Source: UBA1724 sp963621575 (lineage in GTDB: Bacteria; Verrucomicrobiota; Lentisphaeria; Oligosphaerales; Oligosphaeraceae). From it: DNA of 64,000 bases. Below are positions 43,101-50,032 of this stretch, piece by piece. The notes beneath the pieces are model-generated. The model did not search any database, was not told the origin of the DNA, and saw only the letters and a program-made list of their open reading frames with translations. Every line of letters starts with the position of its first letter. The first letter of the stretch is position 1. Location of the stretch: positions 62,001-126,000 of the forward strand of contig CAVFEH010000002.1 in assembly GCA_963621575.1 (NCBI GenBank). Direction: 5' to 3'. A program made the position numbers and the translations under genes.

Positions 43101-43813
43101 ATGGCATCCGCCAGTTCGTCGAGGGTGGACTGCTCGTCGGTCCAGCCGTGGACCAGCATCACAGGATCCGGGGCGGATAGAAAGATTCCCTGCCACACCT
43201 GCCCCAGGATCCAGACCTCCTTGCCGCCGTTGGCCATGTCCACGTAGATCTCCAGATGGTTCTCCGCCTCTTCGCCAGGGTAGGAGGGGAATTTCAGCCA
43301 GTCCAGGGGAACCTCGAAGGAATTGATCCGCCAAACCTCGTCCTCTCCCCACAGATATCCCACGAAATGGCCATTGAGATAGACTCCATCCCGCTCTGGG
43401 GCATGTTGCGAAGAGTAGCTATTGGAATCGCAGTCGAGATTCGGCACAACCAGGACGGCCTTGCGTGGCATGAGACCATTTTTGACCATGCGGTCCCGGT
43501 CCTCCCTGGTGCCAAAGTACCGGTCGATGGAGATCGTGGCCTTGTATGGGCCTGTCTTCACGGTGTTCCAAGCCGTATTCCCGTTCTCCTCCTCATGGTA
43601 GAAGATGACGGGATCGCCACCGCCACGGCCTGCGCAATACTTCACACCGTCGTTTCCACGAAGAGCGATCCTTCGGGCTGTCTTATGGATGGAGGGGGCC
43701 TCGGGGATCGTGCCGGGGATCTCCTCCCGTGCCAGGGCGGAGAGGACGAAAGGCAGCATCAGTGCCGCCAGCGCCCAGGGGATCAGATGTCGGTGGAAGT
43801 GGTTGTCTTTCAT
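40187..43813 (-). CDS. Large exported lipase-like alpha/beta hydrolase with C-terminal EF-hand-like module (1208 residues)
   Basis: GGAGGAA before ATG 43813 fixes the start, followed by a signal peptide (HLIPWALAALMLPFVLSALA). A beta-sandwich (about 45-210) precedes the hydrolase domain: PVMLVHGWTDE is the oxyanion region, GHSKGGLD gives nucleophile Ser286, and a late NDGIVTVASAHAL resembles the lipase segment before the catalytic His. Charged beta-sandwich domains follow. The last 90 residues carry a Ca2+-binding-like loop (DENENLSISFAEV) and a GNGDNLWDAGEEL stretch also found in the neighbour upstream. It is probably a secreted esterase or lipase. Coupling with the upstream gene is likely, since its stop codon is ten bases away. 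Confidence 0.8.
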   Translation of the reverse strand: MKDNHFHRHLIPWALAALMLPFVLSALAREEIPGTIPEAPSIHKTARRIALRGNDGVKYCAGRGGGDPVIFYHEEENGNTAWNTVKTGPYKATISIDRYFGTREDRDRMVKNGLMPRKAVLVVPNLDCDSNSYSSQHAPERDGVYLNGHFVGYLWGEDEVWRINSFEVPLDWLKFPSYPGEEAENHLEIYVDMANGGKEVWILGQVWQGIFLSAPDPVMLVHGWTDEQSTLDELADAITEETGIATVQARVVRDASPEENAEIVQQALAAEAEKMGVEKFLVVGHSKGGLDIRPVMDSNGLNSTYVRRALQIGTPNAGSQVADAVANPQGRKQKFYVNMAKWKEKIDVANAGFTSLTTEGCKTFNEKFHAPNSPLHTIIGFVLPEYLEGLYKDIVKVCNLPQRNDGIVTVASAHALGTQVPQSPLDSGKSSLYDHCAIVRGEGKKPVVALIKDLSNASAAHFASITPPDSVRGSLQIKTRSAEIPEEVPAESAAPAAEPPLSGDALQDEPVLVSGSTPWRTSAAFLKPGRYLLCLGFAPENVMVELQLASEPTPRNLVLTREPGDGDRFLKSMGLCSCEIDLGQADTGVFTIRVPGDAEETAMVFLLRGAVDIPKFHFQVETGGSDDIPGREAIFTAWLVSPLDNSPLTTGLQGVVAAVAAYGPQDSTTTVTLHDDGQDGDQVAGDGIFSGRFAPDAPNHWVAEASARVAADSPYAGMEFSGQTGFVTFPGESRIQLPLKESWEKLPASARELPEYMQNLILETEVTTTRPGAYTLQIALLDNNGQPVYSSCSWTATESPETHDCRFVISPEEWQTLQKQPWKVHRVMLFWEPSDADGARESNEEPLERRLRIRTEYPGQLLEAAAVPKTWTTPLQIRLTGEGSAAIQGADTLAGGVLELKMAVEVEGWEELCSDLHFTPSPKVTIPVASESGRIVSLATGTLVCAEDGSFYIDAQVASQGGMSREVEDAAYIVSGGQVAVPQLEDITEEHFIHLEGEFRTGVLHVRDFHRNLLVDTFTAAQKELTCVAEDDTLTVIVARDDDTTPSSEERFFLYLTALGELSSFVENAIPLAGWTEGPNVGYGSALEVTGQIRELLPGTGNGDNLWDAGEELSFTIGTKRAFPETLRQFLGLMAVRPDCPSVENIVEILHPLDENENLSISFAEVASGRKNWNAGTLDPSVLLNGIMLLDHREYRYDATRRNYLPHD

Positions 43814-43823
43814 GGCGTTCCTC

Positions 43824-44873
43824 CTAGTTGTCAGTCGCATGGATGGGATAGAAGCATTCGGAGAAGGCATCGTAGCCGTAGGCCAGGGCGTCGCAGAGCT
43901 CCACCGCGCCCAGCAGGAGTTCGTGGGTGGCGCCGCCATTCTGCCAGAGGGCACGTCCCGCGTCCAATTCCGCCTTTGTGAGGCTAAGGTCCTGGTTGGT
44001 GTCGAAGGGATGGCATTTCAGGGCGGCAATGTCCTCCAGGCGCTGGCTCAGGCAGTGGTAAAAGAGAAGCAGGAAGAATCCCTCGGAGGGCTCCATGGAA
44101 TCCGCGGACGGCAGGGGATTGGCCTCCACGGGGACAGAGACAGCCAGGGTCTCGCCGGGGGAATAGTCGCCGTTTTTGTCACCCACCTCCCAGAGCTGGT
44201 CCAAGAGCGTCCGGGAAACATCCAGCCCCGTGTAGGCGCCCGTGGAAAAGAGCCCCGTGGCATCAGCAGGGAAGCGGAGGGAGTCCACGCGCTTGTCCAA
44301 GGCCACGGCAAAGCCATCAAAGACACAGTCTTCCTGGTAGAAGAAACCGGGCAGGACATCGGAGTCCCGGGGGCACGTGAACTCCAAAGTGGCAATGGAA
44401 TCCTCCAGAGTCACGTTGAGGCCATTTTTGACCGTCAGCAGAGTGGACTGGCACTGTGGGCGGAAGACCTGTGGTGAATAGCTTTTTGTGGAGACGGTGC
44501 CGGGGACCGTCTGGAAGCCAGACGCCGTCAGCAATCGAAAGTCCCGCAGGAGCCAGGCGCCTTCCTGGCCGTGTCCCCGCAACACCCCGCCATCCAGGCG
44601 GAAGACCGCAGTGCCCGATTCCGAGACCTGTGCGGAATACCGTCCCAGCGGGACGCCATCCGGCCGGCACACCTCGCAATAGAGAAGCAATGCGTCCGCC
44701 GGAGCATCCGACAGGGGGACCGCCACCTGCAAATACTCATGGCACCCGGGTGGCCAGACCGCGGGTGACGCGAGGTCGTCCGACGACACGCCAAGTTCCA
44801 CTGCGCGCAACGCCAGGCAGGCGCAGACCGTCATCAGGCAAACAAGCAAAGCCGAGATTCTCTTCATGACCAT
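43824..44873 (-). CDS. Exported protein with C-terminal EF-hand/dockerin-like repeat (349 residues)
   Basis: A signal peptide (RISALLVCLMTVCACLALRA) is followed by strand-rich domains of no known family. The C-terminus has two acidic loops: DKNGDYSPGETL near residue 240 and DTNQDLSLTKAE near 305. The second fits the 12-residue EF-hand pattern (D1, N3, D5, S7, T9, E12). A closing region, AVELCDALAYGYDAF, also resembles the tail of the lipase. A Ca2+-stabilised C-terminal module is likely, but no cohesin partner is seen. ATG 44867 is an alternative start. The gene stop lies ten bases before the lipase start, so the two are almost certainly cotranscribed. Confidence 0.72.
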   Translation of the reverse strand: MVMKRISALLVCLMTVCACLALRAVELGVSSDDLASPAVWPPGCHEYLQVAVPLSDAPADALLLYCEVCRPDGVPLGRYSAQVSESGTAVFRLDGGVLRGHGQEGAWLLRDFRLLTASGFQTVPGTVSTKSYSPQVFRPQCQSTLLTVKNGLNVTLEDSIATLEFTCPRDSDVLPGFFYQEDCVFDGFAVALDKRVDSLRFPADATGLFSTGAYTGLDVSRTLLDQLWEVGDKNGDYSPGETLAVSVPVEANPLPSADSMEPSEGFFLLLFYHCLSQRLEDIAALKCHPFDTNQDLSLTKAELDAGRALWQNGGATHELLLGAVELCDALAYGYDAFSECFYPIHATDN

Positions 44874-45121
44874 TGATTTTCCTTCCGTGCGGGAAAAGAG
44901 AAAAGGAGCACTTCTTCTTCAACGAGGGAGAAGATAATGCGGCGGCCGGGGAAAAGATTCCGTAACCTCTTGAAGTCATGGAGAATATAACTCTTGTGGA
45001 CATTTGCCTGCGTCTACGCCCACGCGCGCCTGCGCGGCATGTGCGTGTTTTCTAGCTGTTTCGGGGTATATTTAGAGCCGTGCTTTTTTCCGGCTGTTTT
45101 TCTGGTTTTGGAAGTCCCACC

Positions 45122-45757
45122 ATGCGCATTCTCTACTTTTCCGACATCCACACCCATTTCAAGCCCCTGGACACCCTCCCCGATGCGGACCTCGTGCTCA
45201 TCGGCGGCGACTTCACGAACTTCGGCACGCCGGAGGACTTCCGGGCGGCTGTCAAAACCGTCGAGGCGCGTTTTCCCCATTTTCTGGCCGTGGCCGGCAA
45301 CCTGGATCCGCGGGAGGCCGACGATATCCTGCGCGAAACGGGGCATTGGCTGCCGGCACATCCTTTCCAGGCGCAGGGACTGACGCTCCTGGGGCTCTCC
45401 GGGAGCAACACCTGCCCCAAATCCACGCCCTTCCAATGGGACGACAAAGAGATGGACGCCACGCTGAAGACGCTCCCTCCCGGGCCCATGGACATCCTGG
45501 TGACCCACGCGCCCCCCATGGGCTCCGGCGCCGATGTGATTCCCAACGGCATGCACGTGGGCAGCCAGGCGGTGGCGAACCTTGTGCAGGCGCACACGCC
45601 CGTCCTGAACCTCTGCGGGCACATCCACGAAGCCAGGGGCGTCTACGCCATGGGAAAGACCACGGTGGTCAACTGCGGCGAGTTTGGGGAAGAAGGCAGG
45701 CACGCCGTCATGGAATGGACGGACCACGACACCGCCCCCCTTGTCACCCTCGCCTAA
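45122..45757 (+). CDS. Calcineurin-like metallophosphoesterase
   Basis: The 211-residue protein starts MRILYFSDIHTHF, the first metal-ligand motif (DxH). Then come IGGDFTNFG (GD), AVAGNLD (GNxD), VTHAPPMGSG with its His, and LCGHIHEARG (GHxH). All five calcineurin-type motifs are present. The family cleaves phosphomono- or diesters; the substrate is not predictable. An upstream ATG at 45080 would add 14 unrelated residues and is rejected. It precedes queF by 21 bases and the two are probably cotranscribed. Confidence 0.92.
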   Translation: MRILYFSDIHTHFKPLDTLPDADLVLIGGDFTNFGTPEDFRAAVKTVEARFPHFLAVAGNLDPREADDILRETGHWLPAHPFQAQGLTLLGLSGSNTCPKSTPFQWDDKEMDATLKTLPPGPMDILVTHAPPMGSGADVIPNGMHVGSQAVANLVQAHTPVLNLCGHIHEARGVYAMGKTTVVNCGEFGEEGRHAVMEWTDHDTAPLVTLA

Positions 45758-45778
45758 CAACCGAAGACCGCGCCGCCC

Positions 45779-46291
45779 ATGAAGACCGCCCCCTCCCGCA
45801 AAAAGTCCCTGCCCACCGTTGACGACCTCTCCCTGCTGGGCGCCGCCGGCCCCACCCGTTATCCCGCCTCCTACGACCCCGGCGTCCTGGAGGCCGTGGC
45901 CAGCCCCGCCGAACGGGACTACTGGGTGAAATTCAACTGTCCGGAATTCACCTCCCTCTGCCCCAAGACCGGCCAGCCCGACTACGCCACCGTCACCATC
46001 TCCTACGTGCCCGACAAGCTCATCGTGGAGAGCAAGTCCCTGAAACTCTATCTCTTCAGCTTCCGCAACCACGGGGCCTTCCACGAATCCGTCGTGAACA
46101 TGATCCTGGAGGATCTGCGAAGGAAGCTGGAGCCCCGCTATGTCGAAGTATGGGGGAAGTTCCTGCCCCGGGGCGGCCTTTCCATTGACCCCTATGCCAA
46201 CTGGGGGCGCCCCGGCACTCGCTACGAGGAGCTGGCCGCCTTCCGCTTCCGGATGCACGACCTGTCCCCCGAACGGGTGGACAACCGATAA
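45779..46291 (+). CDS. queF: NADPH-dependent 7-cyano-7-deazaguanine reductase
   Basis: The 170-residue protein is the single-domain QueF type. FTSLCPKTGQPD contains the catalytic Cys61 and Asp68. The QueF signature ESKSLKLYLFSFRNHGAFHE is complete. It reduces preQ0 to preQ1 for queuosine in tRNA. The start is at 45779 with a pyrimidine-rich leader and no Shine-Dalgarno sequence. No other queuosine gene is in the window. The next gene follows after 50 bases. Confidence 0.95.
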   Translation: MKTAPSRKKSLPTVDDLSLLGAAGPTRYPASYDPGVLEAVASPAERDYWVKFNCPEFTSLCPKTGQPDYATVTISYVPDKLIVESKSLKLYLFSFRNHGAFHESVVNMILEDLRRKLEPRYVEVWGKFLPRGGLSIDPYANWGRPGTRYEELAAFRFRMHDLSPERVDNR

Positions 46292-46341
46292 TATCCGCCG
46301 CCCCCCCTCCTTCCCCACACCCTATTTCCCCGGACCGCCCC

Positions 46342-48399
46342 ATGACGCAGACGCCACAGAAGCTTTACCACTGCGGAAAGCTGACCTACACCCGCATGCA
46401 GCTCTGCACGCTGTTCTTCTGGCTGATGCTGGCCGTGGCCTGCCTGGGGCTGGCCAACAGCGCACCCACCGCCATCCTGCCGATCCAGCTCAAGGAGCTG
46501 GGTGTCAGCGACACCGCCAGCTGGCTCATCCTATCCTGCATCCTCTCCATCATGAACATGACGGTGTGCCCATACATCAGCGTGGCCAGCGACCTGCACC
46601 GGAGCAGATGGGGGCGCCGGATCCCCTTCATCTTCCTCTCCATGCCGCCCATCGTGCTGTCGCTGGTGCTCTTCGGCTTCACGCTGCGCTTCGGAGACGC
46701 GCTCTCAGCCTGGGCACAACCCCTCTGGCACGCCTCGCCGGCCACCATGACCGCGCTGGTCATGGGACTGGTCATGATCCTCTACCAGTTCTTCGCCATG
46801 TGGGCCAATTCGGTGATCTGGTACATCTTCATTGACATCATCCCCCCGGAGTTCTTCGGACGCATCATGGCCTGCGTGCGGCTGGCCCTGCAGTTCGGCG
46901 CCGCCTTCTTTCACTACTTCCTCTTTCCACACGCCCAGAAACACTCCACCGCCATCTTCCTGGGACTGGCCGCCGTCTACGGCGTCGGCATCACCCTTTT
47001 CTGCCTGAACGTAAAGGAAGATGAATACCCCCCCCTCACCGAAGAGCAGCTCGCGCGCAAGAATGCGAAGGGCCTGGACCGTCTGAAAGCGAAGGTCTGG
47101 GGGCTGAAGGACTTCGTGAAACTCACCTTCTGCCATCGGGTGTACTGGCTGCGGTACCTGATCTTCATCTCCGGATCCCTCAGCGGCGCCGCCGGCGTCT
47201 TCAACTACTTCCTCGTCAGCAAGCAACTGAAGCTCACCGACGCAGACTACGGCCACATGAATGGCATAAGCGGGATGGTGCTGGCGGGGGGAATCTTCGT
47301 GGCCGCGCTGCTGCCTGCGCTGGTGAACCGCTGGCATCCCACCAGGATCATGGTGTACCACTACATCTTCACCAGCATCGCCGGACTGCCCTTCCTCCTG
47401 CGGTGGATGTTTGGCACCATGCCGCCCCAGGTCCTGGTGAACCTCTCCATCGTGAGCTCAATCATCAACCTCCTCATCAGCGGACTATACGCCATCTGCG
47501 ACCAGCCCCTGGAGATGATGCTCTTCCCCAAGTCCCGATACGGCACCTTCTGCGCCATGCAGGCAATGCTGCGTTCCTGGACCAGCCTGCTCGCCGGATT
47601 CCTGGTGGCGCGGCTCTTCGACTACGCCGCCGCACACTTCAGCAACACGGCTTTCGCCCTCCAATACGGCGACGGATGGCACTACCGCCTCTCGCAGCCA
47701 TGGGCCATCCCCTGGCTCTTCCTCACCGCCACCGCGGCATACCTCCTCTACCGGGAATGGAACCGGCTGGGCGGATACCACGCATACGCCTCCCCCACAC
47801 CTTGGACGAAAGAAGGCCGCGAACACGTGGATCCCCTCCCCTGCCAGCCCGTGAATCCCGACAGCATGAAAAGGTGCCTCCCCCTCTTCGACGCATTCTT
47901 CCTCTTCTTCGCAGTCCTTCCCCCCGCCTTCGCACTCTGGAACTGCCTGGGGAGAATACACGCGCCACTCGTCCTCCCCGACAACCCCGCCACACACACC
48001 ATCTCCAATGCCGTACGGGACTTCTTCCTCGCCGGAGGCGAACCCACGCTCCTCCGGGAATACATGACACTGCCCACCATCCTCGGCGTCGCCGCACTCG
48101 CCCTATGGCTCCCCCTGCGCACCAACATCCTCGCACGCGCCAACCACTCCCAAAACGGGGGGGGACTCCTCCAGCCCGCACTCCTCCTCATCTACATGGT
48201 CTCCCACGCCCTCGACCAACTCAACTGCGTCTGGGGAATCCTCCACACGCCAGGACCCTACGGAGCAACTCTCATGACGCTCACCTCCACATCCACACTC
48301 TGCGTCCTCGCCGTCATCGCCACCATCCACTTCATGGAACGGGGAATCTCCGTCACCAGCCCCCCGGAATTCCACCCTTCCACAGCCCCAATGTCGTAA
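46342..48399 (+). CDS. MFS-like (GPH type) transporter with a C-terminal membrane extension
   Basis: The 685-residue protein has about 12 membrane helices in its first 480 residues. MFS-like loops follow helix 2 (SDLHRSRWGRRIPFI, a D-RWGRRxP motif typical of GPH sugar transporters) and an analogous one occurs mid-protein. Residues of about 480-530 are polar, and the final 150 add three or four more helices (CLPLFDAFFLFFAVLPP, TILGVAALALWLPL, LIYMVSHALDQLNCVWG). The last third uses CTC for Leu where the first two thirds use CTG, and is C-rich. The substrate is unknown; sugars are likely for the GPH motif. The start has no Shine-Dalgarno sequence and a pyrimidine-rich leader. Confidence 0.82.
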   Translation: MTQTPQKLYHCGKLTYTRMQLCTLFFWLMLAVACLGLANSAPTAILPIQLKELGVSDTASWLILSCILSIMNMTVCPYISVASDLHRSRWGRRIPFIFLSMPPIVLSLVLFGFTLRFGDALSAWAQPLWHASPATMTALVMGLVMILYQFFAMWANSVIWYIFIDIIPPEFFGRIMACVRLALQFGAAFFHYFLFPHAQKHSTAIFLGLAAVYGVGITLFCLNVKEDEYPPLTEEQLARKNAKGLDRLKAKVWGLKDFVKLTFCHRVYWLRYLIFISGSLSGAAGVFNYFLVSKQLKLTDADYGHMNGISGMVLAGGIFVAALLPALVNRWHPTRIMVYHYIFTSIAGLPFLLRWMFGTMPPQVLVNLSIVSSIINLLISGLYAICDQPLEMMLFPKSRYGTFCAMQAMLRSWTSLLAGFLVARLFDYAAAHFSNTAFALQYGDGWHYRLSQPWAIPWLFLTATAAYLLYREWNRLGGYHAYASPTPWTKEGREHVDPLPCQPVNPDSMKRCLPLFDAFFLFFAVLPPAFALWNCLGRIHAPLVLPDNPATHTISNAVRDFFLAGGEPTLLREYMTLPTILGVAALALWLPLRTNILARANHSQNGGGLLQPALLLIYMVSHALDQLNCVWGILHTPGPYGATLMTLTSTSTLCVLAVIATIHFMERGISVTSPPEFHPSTAPMS

Positions 48400-48498
48400 T
48401 CTCAGGAATACGTGCTATCTTATCGTTTACAGACACTTTTTTAGTTTTTGTTACAATAACGCACGTCCAAGTTCCCCAACCATCTCATTTGGAGGCAC

Positions 48499-49755
48499 AT
48501 GAAAAAACTTCTCGCACTTAGCTTCCTGGTTCTCTCCTCGGCTTATTTGCTGGCGTCCGGCTTTTCCATCCTGGAGCAGTCCGTAGGGGGCCTTGGCCGC
48601 AGCCTTGCTGGCATGACGGCGAGCACGGACGACCCCTCCGCCCTGTACTTCAACCCTGCTGGCGCGGCGTGGGTGGAGCGTCCCACATTGAATGCCGGCA
48701 CCCACCTTCTCACGGGCAAGGTGAAGTTCCACGACTCCGGCAGTTCGCTTTCCGGGCACGAGAGTGGTGACATCATCCGGAAGACGTACATCCCGAATTT
48801 GGACTACTCCATTCCGATTGGCGACGGTCTGAACCTGAACTTGGCGGCCAGCGCCACCAGCGGCACCGCCACCAACTACCATCGGAATTGGATGGGCCGC
48901 TACCACGGCATTGACACCTCCATCGCAGTGGTGGAGGTCCTGCCCTCTGTCTCCTACCGCCTCACCGACAATTTTGCGGTGGGTGTCGGCCTGATGGTTG
49001 ACTATGCGCAGATGAAGTCGCGCCAGAAGGTGAACACCGCCGCCTATGGCCGTGACACCAAGCTCCGCACCGAGGGTGACGACATTGGCCTGGGCTTCAC
49101 CCTGGGTTTGGTTTGGAAGCCCTGGGAGGGCACGTCCATTGGCCTCGGCTATCGCTCCCGCTCCTCCTACGAGCTGGACCTGGACGCCAGATTCTACAAC
49201 ATCCCCGAGATCGTCGCCGCCGCGTACGGCATCGAGGGCACCAGCTACAAGGACCACGCCAAGCTGAAGCTGAAGATGCCCCAGAATGTGAACTTCGGCA
49301 TCCAGCAGGTGATCACCGACCGTCTGACCCTGATGATGGACATCGCCTGGACCCAGTGGAGCACCATGAAGGAGCTCACCACCAGATTTGAGCGGGGCCC
49401 CCTGGTGAAGAAGAACACCGTGGTCATGAATTGGCATGACGCCTGGCGCTTCTCCTTCGGCGGCGAGTACAAGCTGACCGACAAGTGGACTCTCCGTTGC
49501 GGCACCACCTTCGACCAGCGCGCCGTCACCAAAAAGGAGAACAAGAGCGTGATGCTTCCCGACAGCAACCGCATCTGGCTCTGCTTCGGAGCCTCCTACC
49601 AGTGGAACGAGCACCTCCGCCTGGATGCCGGCTGGAACCACATCTTCTTCCACCGCAGCCACGCCAAGCAGGCCCTCGGCGAGGAGCATTACATCAAGGG
49701 CACCTACCGGGGATACACCGACCTCCTCTCCCTGGGCGTGAAGTACGAGTTCTAA
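48499..49755 (+). CDS. FadL/OmpP1-family outer-membrane transporter
   Basis: GGAGG lies eight bases before the ATG. The 418-residue protein has a signal peptide (KKLLALSFLVLSSAYLLA), then the FadL N-terminal hatch GFSILEQSVGGLGRSLAG with a DDPSALYFNPAG motif. The rest alternates strand-like segments ending in an aromatic residue at the C-terminus (GVKYEF), as expected for a beta-barrel. FadL proteins take long-chain fatty acids or other hydrophobic molecules across the outer membrane. This is the clearest sign of a Gram-negative envelope in the window. A good -10 (TACAAT, 48452-48457) is present upstream, but the -35 (TTTACA) is 20 bases away, so the promoter is uncertain. A terminator follows at 49785. 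Confidence 0.93.
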   Translation: MKKLLALSFLVLSSAYLLASGFSILEQSVGGLGRSLAGMTASTDDPSALYFNPAGAAWVERPTLNAGTHLLTGKVKFHDSGSSLSGHESGDIIRKTYIPNLDYSIPIGDGLNLNLAASATSGTATNYHRNWMGRYHGIDTSIAVVEVLPSVSYRLTDNFAVGVGLMVDYAQMKSRQKVNTAAYGRDTKLRTEGDDIGLGFTLGLVWKPWEGTSIGLGYRSRSSYELDLDARFYNIPEIVAAAYGIEGTSYKDHAKLKLKMPQNVNFGIQQVITDRLTLMMDIAWTQWSTMKELTTRFERGPLVKKNTVVMNWHDAWRFSFGGEYKLTDKWTLRCGTTFDQRAVTKKENKSVMLPDSNRIWLCFGASYQWNEHLRLDAGWNHIFFHRSHAKQALGEEHYIKGTYRGYTDLLSLGVKYEF

Positions 49756-49784
49756 ACTCCGGCCCCCCCACCCCGTTCACACAC

Positions 49785-49834
49785 ACGGCGCCGCCTCTCC
49801 GCATCCCGCCCCGAGACGGCGCCGTTCTTCTTTT
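49785..49834 (+). terminator. Terminator of the fadL-like gene
   Basis: ACGGCGCCG (49785-49793) pairs perfectly with CGGCGCCGT (49817-49825) and a T-rich tail (TCTTCTTTTC) follows. It begins 30 bases after the stop codon. Confidence 0.8.
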
Positions 49835-49842
49835 CCCCCGCA

Positions 49843-49906
49843 GACGGCATTCCTCTTCTTGGCGTGAAACAAGGAGATCGACAGGGCGGGGAATGCCGTC
49901 CCGCCC
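49843..49906 (+). promoter_or_regulatory. Two mutually exclusive hairpins upstream of the MurU-AmgK-like gene
   Basis: GACGGCATTCC (49843-49853) is complementary to GGAATGCCGTC (49890-49900) over 11 bp. An alternative stem joins GGGCGGG (49884-49890) and CCCGCCC (49900-49906) with a nine-base loop. The two overlap at 49890-49900, so only one can form at a time. The segment is between the fadL terminator and the start codon at 50033. It could be an RNA switch or a small RNA, but no known motif is recognised. Confidence 0.45.
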
Positions 49907-50032
49907 TCCCTGCCTCGACAACCGGCAGATTCCCCCGCTTCCCCCAAAGCGGGCGCAACGACGGCTGGCTCATTCGGGGGCTGCGGAACTTTCACGCACA
50001 CGCATAAAATTCCCAATTCCTCATTTTTCGAA

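Noticed and set aside
48426..48457. Full sigma-70 promoter for the fadL-like gene
   Set aside because: TACAAT is a good -10, but the only good -35 (TTTACA) is 20 bases away, outside the normal 16-18. It is therefore mentioned only within the gene entry.
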